DNA from: Sipunculus nudus | Lineage: Eukaryota; Annelida; Sipuncula; Golfingiida; Sipunculidae | DNA length: 64,000 nt | Assembly: GCA_026874595.1 (NCBI GenBank) | Contig: CM049308.1 | Span: forward strand, 94,963,624 to 95,027,623 | Reading direction: 5' to 3' | Shown here: one piece after another, positions 12,056 to 24,900 of the stretch | Layout: every line of letters starts with the position of its first letter | How positions within the stretch are numbered: position 1 is the stretch's first letter | The notes under the pieces: generated by a model | Database searches by the model: none | Seen by the model: only the letters and a program-made list of their open reading frames with translations | Told to the model about the DNA's origin: nothing | Translations under genes and position numbers: made by a program

Positions 12056-13180
12056 AGGCCTACAGGCCTAATGCGAACCTGTGCTAAGTTTGGGAGTATG
12101 AATGGAGGTTTATTTTTTAAATTTAATATTGATCCTCTTGTGTCCTGCATATCTTCCTTAGTCAATATGATTTCAGCAAAATTAACGTTTCGGACCTGTA
12201 AGTTTCGGACTAGGACATTTTAAAACTAGAATACGGGTAGTCGACAAGCGACTACGTGTATCCGCCGAAACCAGAGAGGGACGGGTGAAGTGAGGCATGG
12301 ATTGAGTGGCAAGGGGAAATAGAAGGATGCGTGTTGCATATAAGCATGGATGTCTACAGCTGAAATGTGTATGTAGGTGGCGCCAAGTGCCACAGAATCC
12401 GGAAAGTTATCAAAGTTGTATACTATTGCAAGATTTTAGGCAGATAAGTCAAACCACTGCCGCGATATGAGTGATTTTATCCCACGGCAAACAAACAGAC
12501 GGACGCTGTGCAGAAATGGTTGCAGATGGCACCACCAGTTTTGCGTATGATAAAGAGCTTTATGAGATCTATACACATGCAAAATTTTAGGAGGATATGT
12601 CAAGCCAGTCCTGAAATATAAGCTTAGATGTCCGCAGCCTGAACGGGAAAGTAGGTGGCGCCACCTGCCATAAAATCAAGAAAGCTATCCAAGATGTATA
12701 TACATGCAAAATTTTAGGCAGATAAGTCAAACCACTGCCGAAATATGAGTGAATTTATCCTACAGCAGACAAACAGACGCTGTGCAGAAATAGTTGCACG
12801 TGGCGCCACCAGTTTTGCGTATGATAAAGAGCTATGTGAGATCTAAACACATGCAAAATGTCAGGAGGATATGTCAAACCAGTCCTGAGATATAAGTTTG
12901 GATGTCTGCAGCCTGAACGGGTGAGTAGGTGGCGCCACCTGCCACAAAATCGAGTTTAAAAGTAAAGTTTAAACCAATCAGCTTAACAGTTTATCATAAA
13001 TCAGTGTATAAGCTAGAAGAGTAAAAAATTACATTTTCGCTTGTAAAAAACATCAATGTAGGTGGGTCCACCAATACCTCAAATTCAGATATGACATATG
13101 TGACAAACATTGGTATAAAATTTGGTGATTATAGCTCTAGCCGTTTCTGAGATTTTAATTTTAGTGTGCCTGCAATCAGG
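12055..13180 (+). repeat. Dispersed repeat, GTGGCGCCAC family (copy B)
   Basis: Opens with 'aaggcctacaggcctaatgcgaacct' and closes with 'gatttTaattttagtgtgcctgcaatcagg', matching copy C at 62535-63125. It carries an internal duplication of about 275 bp: 'gtaggtggcgcca' recurs near 12375, 12650 and 12925. The palindrome GGTGGCGCCACC occurs several times. Non-coding. Confidence 0.7.
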
Positions 13181-13282
13181 TAATCAAAACGTTCATGTAA
13201 TTCTGAGTTTTGAGGTGATGTACACTTTTCTAGTTATTACAGAACAGTGTGGATTGTCTTTCCTACTTCAAATGTATATTTA

Positions 13283-13797
13283 TTCAGCCTTTTGTATGTG
13301 TGTTTGGTGTATGATGGTTTTTCTTGGACATGTTTATTCATTCAGCCCATTGTATGTGTGTTTAGTGTATGATGGTTTTTCTTGGACATGTTTATTCATT
13401 CAGCCTGTAGTATGTGTGTTTGGTGTATGATGGTTTTTCTTGGACATGTTTATTCATTCAGCCTGTTGTATGTGTTTGGTGTATGATGTTTTTTCTTGGA
13501 CATGTTTATTCATTCAGCCTATTGTATGTGAGTTTAGTGTATGATGGTTTTTCTTGGACATGTTTATTCATTCAGCCTGTATAGTATGTGTGTTTGGTGT
13601 ATGATGGTTTTTCTTGGACATGTTTATTCATTCAGCCTGTTGTGTGTTTGGTGTACGATGGTTTTTCTTGGACATGTTTATTCATTCAGCCTGTTGTATG
13701 TGTTTGGGGTATGATGGTTTTTCTTGAACATGTTTATTCATTCAGCCTGTTGTATGTGTGTTTGGTGTATGGTGGTTTTTCTTTGACATGTTTACTG
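13283..13797. repeat. Minisatellite, ~58-bp unit, about 9 copies
   Basis: Units begin 'ttcagcctgttgtatgtg' and end 'cttggacatgtttattca'; spacing ranges from 54 to 60 bp. Each unit contains AATAAA on the minus strand (within GAATGAATAAACATG). The array lies downstream of the MBIP stop codon, so the motif could act as a repeated polyadenylation signal. That is inference. Open frames across the array are a by-product. Confidence 0.9.
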
Positions 13798-14460
13798 TTG
13801 TCTCTTGTGTGAGTGTGGCTGAGTATTTAGATGAAAGTCACAGCCATAGGAATTTAACCATGTTAACCTGAACAGTAGGAGGCACACTTTGTAGTTAGAT
13901 CTAACAAGTTCATCTTGAAATCCAGATAGGTCTTTGAGAAGAACAACTAAAATATGGGCATTCAAAAAGTGTCTATTGTGCACCGCGCCACAAAATCGGT
14001 GACACTGGGTTATCACTGGGTTCATGTAATTTACATATCTGTTGATATAATGTTCATGATATCTGCTGGCTGTGTCAGATCTGTACAGGTACTGTAGTCA
14101 CAACTATTCTCTGGACATTTTCTCCTTGTCTGAAGTACAGCATTCACATAAAGATATTTGGATATGATGCAACAGAAAGCATAATACAACACAAAATCTG
14201 AGCTTCCCCACTTTTTTTAATGTGTTGAAATACAATCACATGATTATGATGCAAGGTGAGTTCATCGTGGAATATACAAATAAATACTACCATGATATAT
14301 ATTTATATAAAACATGTATTGGAAAGACCATTCCACTTACCCAAAGATATATGTACATGTATGTATACACACAAACACATTTCTGATAAATATATGTCTC
14401 ATTTTGAATCATATTTCTCAATCTTTGTCTACAATACTATGTTCCTCCAGACTGGACACG
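13798..14460. other. No recognisable gene
   Basis: Spacer between two minisatellites; no domain or splice-bounded exon seen. Confidence 0.4.
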
Positions 14461-14464
14461 TGCC

Positions 14465-15205
14465 ACACTCTGCTCCGGCCATTCTACAGTGTACACATAT
14501 CACTGGCACTCTGCTCTGGCCATTCTACAGTGTACCCATATCACTGGCACTCTGCTCTGGCCATTCTACAGTGTACCCATATCACTGGCACTCTGCTCTG
14601 GCCATTCTACAGTGTACCCATATCACCGGCACTCTGCTCTGGCCATTCTACAGTGTACCCATATCACCGGCACTCTGCTCTGGCCATTCTACAGTGTACC
14701 CATATCACCGGCACTCTGCTCAGGCCATTCTACAGTGTACCCACATCACCGGCACTCTGCTCTGGCCATTCTACAGTGTACCCATATCACCGGCACTCTG
14801 CTCAGGCCATTCAAGTGTACCCACATCACCGGCACTCTGCTCAGGCCATTCTACAGTGTACCAATATCACCGACACTCTGCTCAGACCATTCTACAGTGT
14901 ACCCACATCACTGGCACTCTGCTCTGGCCATTCTATAGTGTACCCATATAACCAACACTCTGCTCAGGCCATTCTACAGTGTACCCACATCACCGGCACT
15001 CTGCTCAGGCCATTCTACAGTGTACCCACATCACCAGCACTCTGCTCAGGCTATTCTACAGTGTACCCATATCACCGACACTCTGCTCAGGCCATTCTAC
15101 AGTGTACCCACATCACTGGCACTCTGCTCTGGCCATTCTTTAGTGTACCCATATTACCGACACTCTGCTCAGGCCATTCTACAGTGTACCCATATCACCA
15201 GCAAA
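14465..15205. repeat. Minisatellite, 41-bp unit, about 18 copies
   Basis: Unit: 'ccattctacagtgtaccc' + 'atatcaccggcactctgctctgg'. Variants alternate cat/cac and tctgg/tcagg. Because 41 is not a multiple of 3, the same unit is read in all three frames, which explains the several long overlapping open frames here. No protein is inferred. Confidence 0.93.
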
Positions 15206-15870
15206 ATTACAAACTATCTTGACAGTTTCCACATCTCAGGGGGTCACCTTATCATAAACTGGTTAAGTTTCCCGATTAATGGGATTAACCTCTTTCAACA
15301 TTATTGTGATTAAATTTAGCTGTGATGTCATATGTACCAATTTATATATTACAAAGTGGGCAGGGTATTTCATCAGGATTACCAATTGAGCAACCTTATG
15401 TCAAATCAGCAACCCCAAGCTACATGTGTTTTTTGGCTGTCACTCTCAAATAAGCAGGGACAGACTGATTGAGGGGAAGGGGGGGGGGGGGTAGGGTGTT
15501 CAAGGGAATTCAATAACACCCCCTTACTTGGAGAAATTACCTCTTTTACAGTATTTGCCCTGAATCTTTAAGGCTGAATCCCCCATCCCACTTGTGGACC
15601 TTTCTCAGGTTTCAGTTCATTGGTGTAAAAGGTCAACCATTCCCTTCCCAGAATGCTGAGCCTGCCCTTGTATTGGATGGTCTATGTGCAACCAATCGGT
15701 TAACCCAGGGCTGCTGAGTTCATGTTTTTTTGTGTGAGCATTTTCTGACTCCGGATGTTCTATAAATCTTGGCTGGCTATGACAACCTTCCATGATTGTA
15801 CTGTGTGGTTGGTATTGATGCCCTGCAGGTTGACATTCTTGTATGTTCCTGCTTCTGTAATATGACACGT
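15206..15870 (-). other. Probable 3' untranslated region of MBIP
   Basis: Sequence immediately after the MBIP stop codon on the minus strand. An 83-codon minus-strand frame at 15617-15868 has no recognisable domain. No AATAAA is evident right after the stop. The nearest strong AATAAA motifs on this strand are in the 13.3-13.8 kb array. Confidence 0.35.
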
Positions 15871-15957
15871 TCAGCTCTGGACTGTGGAGGACTCTTTCTG
15901 TTTCAGCGACTGCTTCAGCGCTGAGATCCTGCTGTTGATATCAGTCAGGCTCATGTT
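15871..15957 (-). CDS. MBIP: MBIP terminal coding exon
   Basis: Acceptor TTTTTCATACAG|AACATG, then NMSLTDINSRISALKQSLKQ and KESSTVQS followed by TGA at 15873-15871. The heptad pattern with ISALKQSL matches the C-terminal coiled coil of the family. Confidence 0.9.
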   Translation of the reverse strand, partial: NMSLTDINSRISALKQSLKQKESSTVQS

Positions 15958-18900
15958 CTGTATGAAAAATAGAAGACATTAACACATTGTATTAATAAAA
16001 TTATAATTTTTATTGCTAAATAATACCGAAAGTGTATAACAAAACTGATGTTATGTTTATTAAGATATGAAGGACAGTACACAACTGTAAGTTATGTGTA
16101 GCAGGAAAAACAATTCTGTAACTTGTAATAGTTAATCAATATTATGAATACACTGACAGAATGTTGACTATAACAGGACAGAAATCCTGCTGCTCGTAAT
16201 GACTGATCTTGTTATACCTGAGATCATTCATAGGATGAATGATACACTAGAAAATATCCAGATTACCTAGGCCTCTGGATAAATAGAATATGGTAAATTT
16301 GTCCTTCACCTTGAAATAAGAATAACAAAAAACAAGAAGATAAACCTATACCTTATAAATTAAAAAATTAAAAATTTTGTGAAAAAATCCCAAAATGAAC
16401 TGAATGTAGCAAAAACCTAATCAGGTAAGTAGACAAATAAGATAACTAGATCTCTTTATTAGATATGGATATGGATAATGGTTTTGAGATATTGTGTTGC
16501 ATATGAACTATTAAATTGAAGATTTACTTTTTTAACAAATCCAAAATCAACCAAGTGAAGTGTGTGACCAAGACTTAATCAGGGGGAGAGACCTGTAAGA
16601 TACACCTGCAATCTCATGGATAAACGTTACAGTTTTTGAGATATCACTTGTATATGAATTGTTCATAGATGGACAAACTAAAGGTTGGAGCTGATGAATA
16701 TATCTCCTAGGTCAGGGAATATATCAGGTGGTTCAGAAAAAATGTCCCGAACTTTAGGGCCTAATAATTTTATAAATACTGTAAGTCACTGATAGTTGGT
16801 GTGTGGAAAGATGTATTTCATTTGAATTTGTCTTTAAAATTTCATTGCTTCAGGAGTTCAACTTCCTGATTTGTGATAAGAATAAATTTGCATAGTTGAA
16901 TTTGCAATAACCAGTGCTGAGTACTGAGTTTGCATCTGCATGGTGGTCAGTGTCAAGTGTCATCTGAGTAAAGTAAAAGGACATTTAGTTCATGGTGGTC
17001 AGTGTCAAGTGTCATCTGAGTAAAGTAAAAGGACATTTAGTTCATGGTGGTCAGTGTCAAGTGTCATCTGAGTAAAGTAAAAGGACATTTAGTTCATGGT
17101 GGTCAGTGTCAAGTGTCATCTGAGTAAAGTAAAAGGACATTTAGTTCATGGTGGTCAGTGTCAAGTGTCATCTGAGTAAAGTAAAAGGACATTTAGTTCA
17201 TGGTGGTCAGTGTCAAGTGTCATCTGAGTAAAGTAAAAGGACATTTAGTTCATGGTGGTCAGTGTCAAGTGTCATCTGAGTAAAGTAAAAGGACATTTAG
17301 TTCATGGTGGTCAGTGTCAAGTGTCATCTGAGTAAAGTAAAAGGACATTTAGTTCATGGTGGTCAGTGTCAAGTGTCATCTGAGTAAAGTAAAAGGACAT
17401 TTAGTTCATGGTGGTCAGTGTCAAGTGTCATCTGAGTAAAGTAAAAGGACATTTAGTTCATGGTGGTCAGTGTCAAGTGTCATCTGGGTAAAGTAAAAGG
17501 ACATTTAGTTCATGGTGGTCAGTGTCAAGTGTCATCTGAGTAAAGTAAAAGGACATTTAGTTCATGGTGGTCAGTGTCAAGTGTCATCTGGGTAAAGTAA
17601 AAGGACATTTAGTTCATGGTGGTCAGTGTCAAGTGTCATCTGAGTAAAGTAAAAGGACATTTAGTTCATGGTGGTCAGTGTCAAGTGTCATCTGAGTAAA
17701 GTAAAAGGACATTTAGTTCATGGTGGTCAGTGTCAAGTGTCATCTGAGTAAAGTAAAAGGACATTTAGTTCATGGTGGTCAGTGTCAAGTGTCATCTGAG
17801 TAAAGTAAAAGGACATTTAGTTCATGGTGGTCAGTGTCAAGTGTCATCTGAGTAAAGTAAAAGGACATTTAGTTCATGGTGGTCAGTGTCAAGTGTCATC
17901 TGAGTAAAGTAAAAGGACATTTAGTTCATGGTGGTCAGTGTCAAGTGTCATCTGAGTAAAGTAAAAGGACATTTAGTTCATGGTGGTCAGTGTCAAGTGT
18001 CATCTGAGTAAAGTAAAAGGACATTTAGTTCATGGTGGTCAGTGTCAAGTGTCATCTGAGTAAAGTAAAAGGACATTTAGTTCATGGTGGTCAGTGTCAA
18101 GTGTCATCTGAGTAAAGTAAAAGGACATTTAGTTCATGGTGGTCAGTGTCAAGTGTCATCTGAGTAAAGTAAAAGGACATTTAGTTCATGGTGGTCAGTG
18201 TCAAGTGTCATCTGAGTAAAGTAAAAGGACATTTAGTTCATGGTGGTCAGTGTCAAGTGTCATCTGAGTAAAGTAAAAGGACATTTAGTTCATGGTGGTC
18301 AGTGTCAAGTGTCATCTGAGTAAAGTAAAAGGACATTTAGTTCATGGTGGTCAGTGTCAAGTGTCATCTGAGTAAAGTAAAAGGACATTTAGTTCATGGT
18401 GGTCAGTGTCAAGTGTCATCTGAGTAAAGTAAAAGGACATTTAGTTCATGGTGGTCAGTGTCAAGTGTCATCTGAGTAAAGTAAAAGGACATTTAGTTCA
18501 TGGTGGTCAGTGTCAAGTGTCATCTGAGTAAAGTAAAAGGACATTTAGTTCATGGTGGTCAGTGTCAAGTGTCATCTGAGTAAAGTAAAAGGACATTTAG
18601 TTCATGGTGGTCAGTGTCAAGTGTCATCTGAGTAAAGTAAAAGGACATTTAGTTCATGGTGGTCAGTGTCAAGTGTCATCTGAGTAAAGTAAAAGGACAT
18701 TTAGTTCATGGTGGTCAGTGTCAAGTGTCATCTGAGTAAAGTAAAAGGACATTTAGTTCATGGTGGTCAGTGTCAAGTGTCATCTGAGTAAAGTAAAAGG
18801 ACATTTAGTTCATGGTGGTCAGTGTCAAGTGTCATCTGAGTAAAGTAAAAGGACATTTAGTTCATGGTGGTCAGTGTCAAGTGTCATCTGAGTAAAGTAA

Positions 18901-21900
18901 AAGGACATTTAGTTCATGGTGGTCAGTGTCAAGTGTCATCTGAGTAAAGTAAAAGGACATTTAGTTCATGGTGGTCAGTGTCAAGTGTCATCTGAGTAAA
19001 GTAAAAGGACATTTAGTTCATGGTGGTCAGTGTCAAGTGTCATCTGAGTAAAGTAAAAGGACATTTAGTTCATGGTGGTCAGTGTCAAGTGTCATCTGAG
19101 TAAAGTAAAAGGACATTTAGTTCATGGTGGTCAGTGTCAAGTGTCATCTGAGTAAAGTAAAAGGACATTTAGTTCATGGTGGTCAGTGTCAAGTGTCATC
19201 TGAGTAAAGTAAAAGGACATTTAGTTCATGGTGGTCAGTGTCAAGTGTCATCTGAGTAAAGTAAAAGGACATTTAGTTCATGGTGGTCAGTGTCAAGTGT
19301 CATCTGAGTAAAGTAAAAGGACATTTAGTTCATGGTGGTCAGTGTCAAGTGTCATCTGAGTAAAGTAAAAGGACATTTAGTTCATGGTGGTCAGTGTCAA
19401 GTGTCATCTGAGTAAAGTAAAAGGACATTTAGTTCATGGTGGTCAGTGTCAAGTGTCATCTGAGTAAAGTAAAAGGACATTTAGTTCATGGTGGTCAGTG
19501 TCAAGTGTCATCTGAGTAAAGTAAAAGGACATTTAGTTCATGGTGGTCAGTGTCAAGTGTCATCTGAGTAAAGTAAAAGGACATTTAGTTCATGGTGGTC
19601 AGTGTCAAGTGTCATCTGAGTAAAGTAAAAGGACATTTAGTTCATGGTGGTCAGTGTCAAGTGTCATCTGAGTAAAGTAAAAGGACATTTAGTTCATGGT
19701 GGTCAGTGTCAAGTGTCATCTGAGTAAAGTAAAAGGACATTTAGTTCATGGTGGTCAGTGTCAAGTGTCATCTGAGTAAAGTAAAAGGACATTTAGTTCA
19801 TTAATGATGACCTTTTGCTCCAGGGTGTTATGTTCAGTTAAGTTGGATACTTTGCTGTTTACAGAATGGTTTTTAGCTCCATCAGTTAGGAACTGATAAA
19901 GTGATGCTTTGTGGAGAAGGGATGGAGAGGGGCAGGCTTTGCAAGAAAAATTTTCAGGGTAAGGTTGGAATCTACATTCTGTAAATAGGGTGATCAAACT
20001 TGGACTGCAAAAACTGAGGTGAACAAAAATTACACTGGAGAGAACACTCTTTCTCAAGAGGACAATCTGGGTACACAAGTTCCAGAGGAAAATTGCCAGT
20101 AACTTGGGAATACAGATTGACAAAGGATCTTAAAATAAAAAACTGTAATTGACAAATTTAATCACAAATCATACCTGTAAGTCCATCACACCTGTACCCA
20201 ATGACAGTATGGGATGACACTTGATACCGACTACCAGGTGCAACATGCAGTACCCAGCATTGGATATAACAAATTTCACAATGCAAAATTATTCTTCTCA
20301 TAAATCAGGAAACTGAACTGCTGGACCAATGAAATTTTAGAAACATATTCAAAATATACACATCCTTCTACACTCCAACCACCAATTACATACATGTAAT
20401 ATTTATAAAATAATTAACCCCTTAAGTTTGGGACGTTTTTTCTGAATCACCCGATATAGTCTGATTCTTTAGAATTCATGAGAAGGTGGAAATCAAGAAA
20501 ACAATCTATCAGTACATACCGTTATCTCAGAGTCGGTGGTATGAGAGGCTGACTTTTCCTCATGAATTCTGGGTAAATTCTGAAAATATTTTGCGATATA
20601 TGTGTCACATATTTTGACCATAAAATAATGGTCCGATGATAAATGATGATTCAAATATAAGAATTTAAAAGAGGTTATAACATTACCAGAAATGCCAAGT
20701 TATGTCATATGATACAATATGCCCGGACCTTAGAAGAACCCACTGTTAAATAGGCTAAATCCTTGTCTCCATATCTACTGACAGTATTAAAACATTAGCC
20801 CATCACTCATTTTGGTATTTCCTTCTACTTATTTTAATGTACAATAAAATTTCACAGGAAAAAAATGATGTTTTGCCTGATATACTCCATAAAATAGGTT
20901 AATAAATGGTCAAAATCACTCAAAATCACTCAGTTTCACTATTATCTATGCACACATTTATTTCATTTTTTTTTTTGCTTTTGAGGAATAACTGTGGCAG
21001 CACTGCCAAATGAAACCATTATCAACCTATCTTGCACAGGTACATCAGCTGCTATTTCTGCCCCAAAGGTGGGCATGTTTCCAGTCATGTTATTTGTATA
21101 GATGTATCTTTGCTCTGGTGGGCATGTTTCCAGCCATGTTATTAGTATGATGTATCTTTGCACTGGTGGGCATGTTTCCAGTCATGTTCATATGTATTGA
21201 TATATTTTTGCTCTGGTGGGCATGATTCCAGCCATGTTATTTGTTTGGATGTATCTTTGCTCTTGTGGCCATGTTTCCAGTCATGTTCATTTGTCTGGAT
21301 GTATCTTTGCTCTGGTAGGCATGTTTCCAGTCATGTTATTTGTATAGATGTATCTTTGCTCTGGTGGGCATGTTTCCAGCCATGTTATTAGTATGGATGT
21401 ATCTTTGCTCTGGTGGGCATGTTTCCAGTCATGTTCATATGTATTGATATATCTTTGCTCTGGTGGGCATGATTCCAGCCATGTTATTTGTTTGGATGTA
21501 TCTTTGCTCTTGTGGCCATGTTTCCAGTCAAGTTCATTTGTCTGGATGTATCTTTGCTCTGGTGGGCATGTTTCCAGTCATGTTCATATGTATTGATATA
21601 TCTTTGCTCTGGTGGGCAAGATTCCAGTCATGTTCATTTGTATGGACGTATCTTTGCCCTGGTGGGCATGTTTCCAGTCATGTTCATTTGTATGGATGTA
21701 TCTTTGCTCTGGTAGGCATGTTTCCAGTCATGTTCATTTGTTTGGATGTATTTTTGCTCTGGTGGGCAAGATACCAGTCATGTTCATTTGTATGGATGTA
21801 TCTTTGCTCTGGTAGGCATGTTTCCAGTCATGTTCATTTGTATGGATGTATCTTCTCTCTGGTAGGCATGTTTCCAGTCATGTTCATTTGTATGGATGTA

Positions 21901-24900
21901 TGTTTGCCCTGGCGGGCAAGATACCAGTCATGTTCATTTGTATGGATGTATCTTTGCCCTTGTGGGCATGTTTCCAGTCATGTCAATTTGGGTTGATGTA
22001 TCTTTGCTCTGGAGGGCATGTTTCCAGTCATGTTCACTTGTAAGGATGTCTCTTTGCTCTGGTGGGCATGTTTCCAGTCATGTTCATTTGTATACATGTC
22101 TCTTTGCTATGGTGGGCATGTTTCCAGTCATGTTCATTTGTATGGAGGTATTTTTGCCATGAGGATATTCTCACTTGACCTAAGATTATTGCTTCAAAAA
22201 CATATGCCTCTGACTGAAATGTCAGTAAATCCTGGGCCCTTCCTGAAAGCTGCATGGTTGGTTCAGTCAACATAAGTGGTTCACTGATATACCTTTCAAA
22301 AATTCTAAATGCAAATTAAGTGTACATACAGCAATCCCAGGCATTTTGGTCTGTTTTGGGCAAAACAATTTGAATCCAGCTAAGGAGGTGGTTTAAAACT
22401 GTTTCCAATGCAAATCAAATTATCCACTCAGTTAAAGTGCAGCGTTAATGCTAAATCCACACTAAAAATGGTTTAGACCTAATCTGAAGCTGCAACTGGG
22501 TCACAGCACAAATGTGAAAACTTGTGGAATTAGGTTGTTTTAGTGTTTCACATAAAATATACATCTCAGGCATTGGTGCTAGATGTCCAAGTGAAAGCAC
22601 AATACAGTCTGAAACTATTAAATTTAGTATACCTCATTTCTAAAAATGTTTAAAACCGTTCTGTGTTTTTACCTCAGTTCAAAACCCAGTACTGGTGATC
22701 TGTTTAAAATAAATAACCACAATGTTTATTAAGGTTGCATGAGGGTGATTGAGTTGACACTTCTTCTCTGTTTACATTTCTGTTTCTTAAATGATTTCAG
22801 TGGAGGGCTTCTGTGAAAGTAGCTCCAGCATTCATGTGCGATAAGTACTTTTTTACCTGCCTGAGTATAGATATTCTGGCCCTGATACTTACATGCTTGT
22901 TAAAGTATTCTGGTGACAGACTTTCAAGGTACAAAATTCTCTCCTCCAGGTCTTTTAATCTGCTGTACACATTAGCAGGGACTGGCTTCACTGGAATATA
23001 CAGAGATCGACTAATCAACATCACTAACACTGAAGTAACCAGTCAACATCACTGACACAAAGTGACCAACCAACATCACTGACACAAAGTGAGTAATCAA
23101 CATCACTGACACTGAAGTAACCAGTCAACATCACTGATACAGAGTAACCAATCAACATCACTGACACAAAGTGAGTAATCAACATCACTGATACAAAGTA
23201 ACCAATCAATGTCACTTACACAAAGTAACCAGTCAACATCACTGACACAAAGTAACCAACCAACATCACTGACACAAAGTGAGTAATCAACATCACTGAT
23301 AGAAAGTAACCAATAAACGTCACTTACACAAAGTAACCAGTCAACATCACTGACACAAAGTAACCAATCAACATAACTGTCACAAAGTTACCAATGAATA
23401 TCATAGTTACAAAGTAACCAATCAACATCACTGACACAAAGTAAATAATCCACATTACTGTTACCAAGCAACCAATCTGCATCACAGTTACAAAGTAACC
23501 AAAAAGCTTTTATTAAGCTTATATAAACTTATAAGCAGCACATATAATATAAGAGTTAAACTATTTATTAAAATTTAATAACAAAATTGTGCCAATATAA
23601 TTTTTATTAAAAAAAAACAAGGGACCCATGGGTCACATAGCTCAGCTGAATTTTGGAAAATATTAGTAACTGCAAAATATTTTGATTTCTTTTGGTTTTT
23701 CATGCATATTTTCATTAGAAAAGCTATCAGAAAATGGCCCAGCTAAAATGAAACTCTGTAAATTATAGAATAATGGACATGAGCTAAACCATTTAGTGAT
23801 GCACCAAGGGAACAAATAGGCCTACGGTAAGTGTTATATAATAGTAACATTTCATAAACAAATAATGTGTGAAGGTAATTAAGTTTTCAAAAGTTAAATA
23901 TATGGCCATATAAGTTAAAAATTAATCCCACAAAGTTTGACCAATATTCCTAATTTTAATACTAAGTTAACAGTGTTATTCACACCTAGGCCCCGCCAAC
24001 TTTAAGAGATATGAATGAAATGCTACAAAGTATTTATGTTTTCTTAAATCTTGTAAGTTAGTACTTACATTAGATCCTAATATTTTATCACATTTGAATA
24101 TTAGGATTAAATTCCTGAAATTGTTTTCTTTAAAAAAATCAAAATTGTCAAAGTCTCATCAAAAAGAATTTATTTAACATTAAAATTATAAGATTCATCT
24201 TGTTTATTAGTCCTGTGTATTGAAGGGGTGGGTGGGGGAGGGGGTCTTTGTTGTTACTGCTCGTTGCTGAAAAAAATGTTAATTTTAAGATTTATCTACT
24301 TCAAAGTACAGGTCTGTCAACAGAATGGGGTCGGGGGGGAGGGGGGGGGGGGGAGAAAAAGGCTCCCTGTGGTATGGTATTAACTGCAGACAGCCTGATC
24401 AAGCTCAACTCAGCGGAGAGAGGGCTTGCCCTAGTGATGGAATTGCATAACATTATGCCAACAGCCTGGGGAGCATAGAGAGCTGCACTGAAGTGGACTG
24501 CTTGACAATGTAAGGGAATACAACAAGAGCCTCCAAAAAAAATTCAATAACTAGCCTAATTTTGCAGTGGCCAAAGTTGGGCAAAATTTAAGGTACCAAT
24601 TTTTTATTTTTGCTAATAATTTAAAGATTAAAAAAGATTTTGATCTAATTTTGGGTATACAATTTAATTTTGATTAATTAAAGTTAAATTACTGGAAAAA
24701 AGTCCTTAGCTTTAACATGTTTTGTGTTAAGTGATCAAATATCTTTCCTGATTTTTTATAAAATGCATTATGTTTGAGCCCATGACTTTTTTTAAATTAT
24801 ATAATACAGACCTTTTCTGGCATGTATATAGGAACTATAAAGAGGAATATTTATGCTCAATATGAGGAAAAACAGATGAGTGGTTTTGATATTAGGCAGT

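Noticed and set aside
14256-15313. Long overlapping frames of 231, 302 and 149 codons
   Set aside because: The 41-bp unit is read in three frames in turn; they are by-products of the minisatellite.
15617-15868. Separate minus-strand gene just after the MBIP stop codon
   Set aside because: No domain, no splice sites, and its position fits the MBIP 3' untranslated region.
16939-19800. CRISPR array
   Set aside because: Units are directly adjacent with no unique spacers, and the context is an animal intron.
21158-22275. Cys-rich frames resembling secreted repeats (CSGGHVSSHV...)
   Set aside because: Produced by the ~50-bp array; the same unit appears in different frames and there is no start context or splice evidence.
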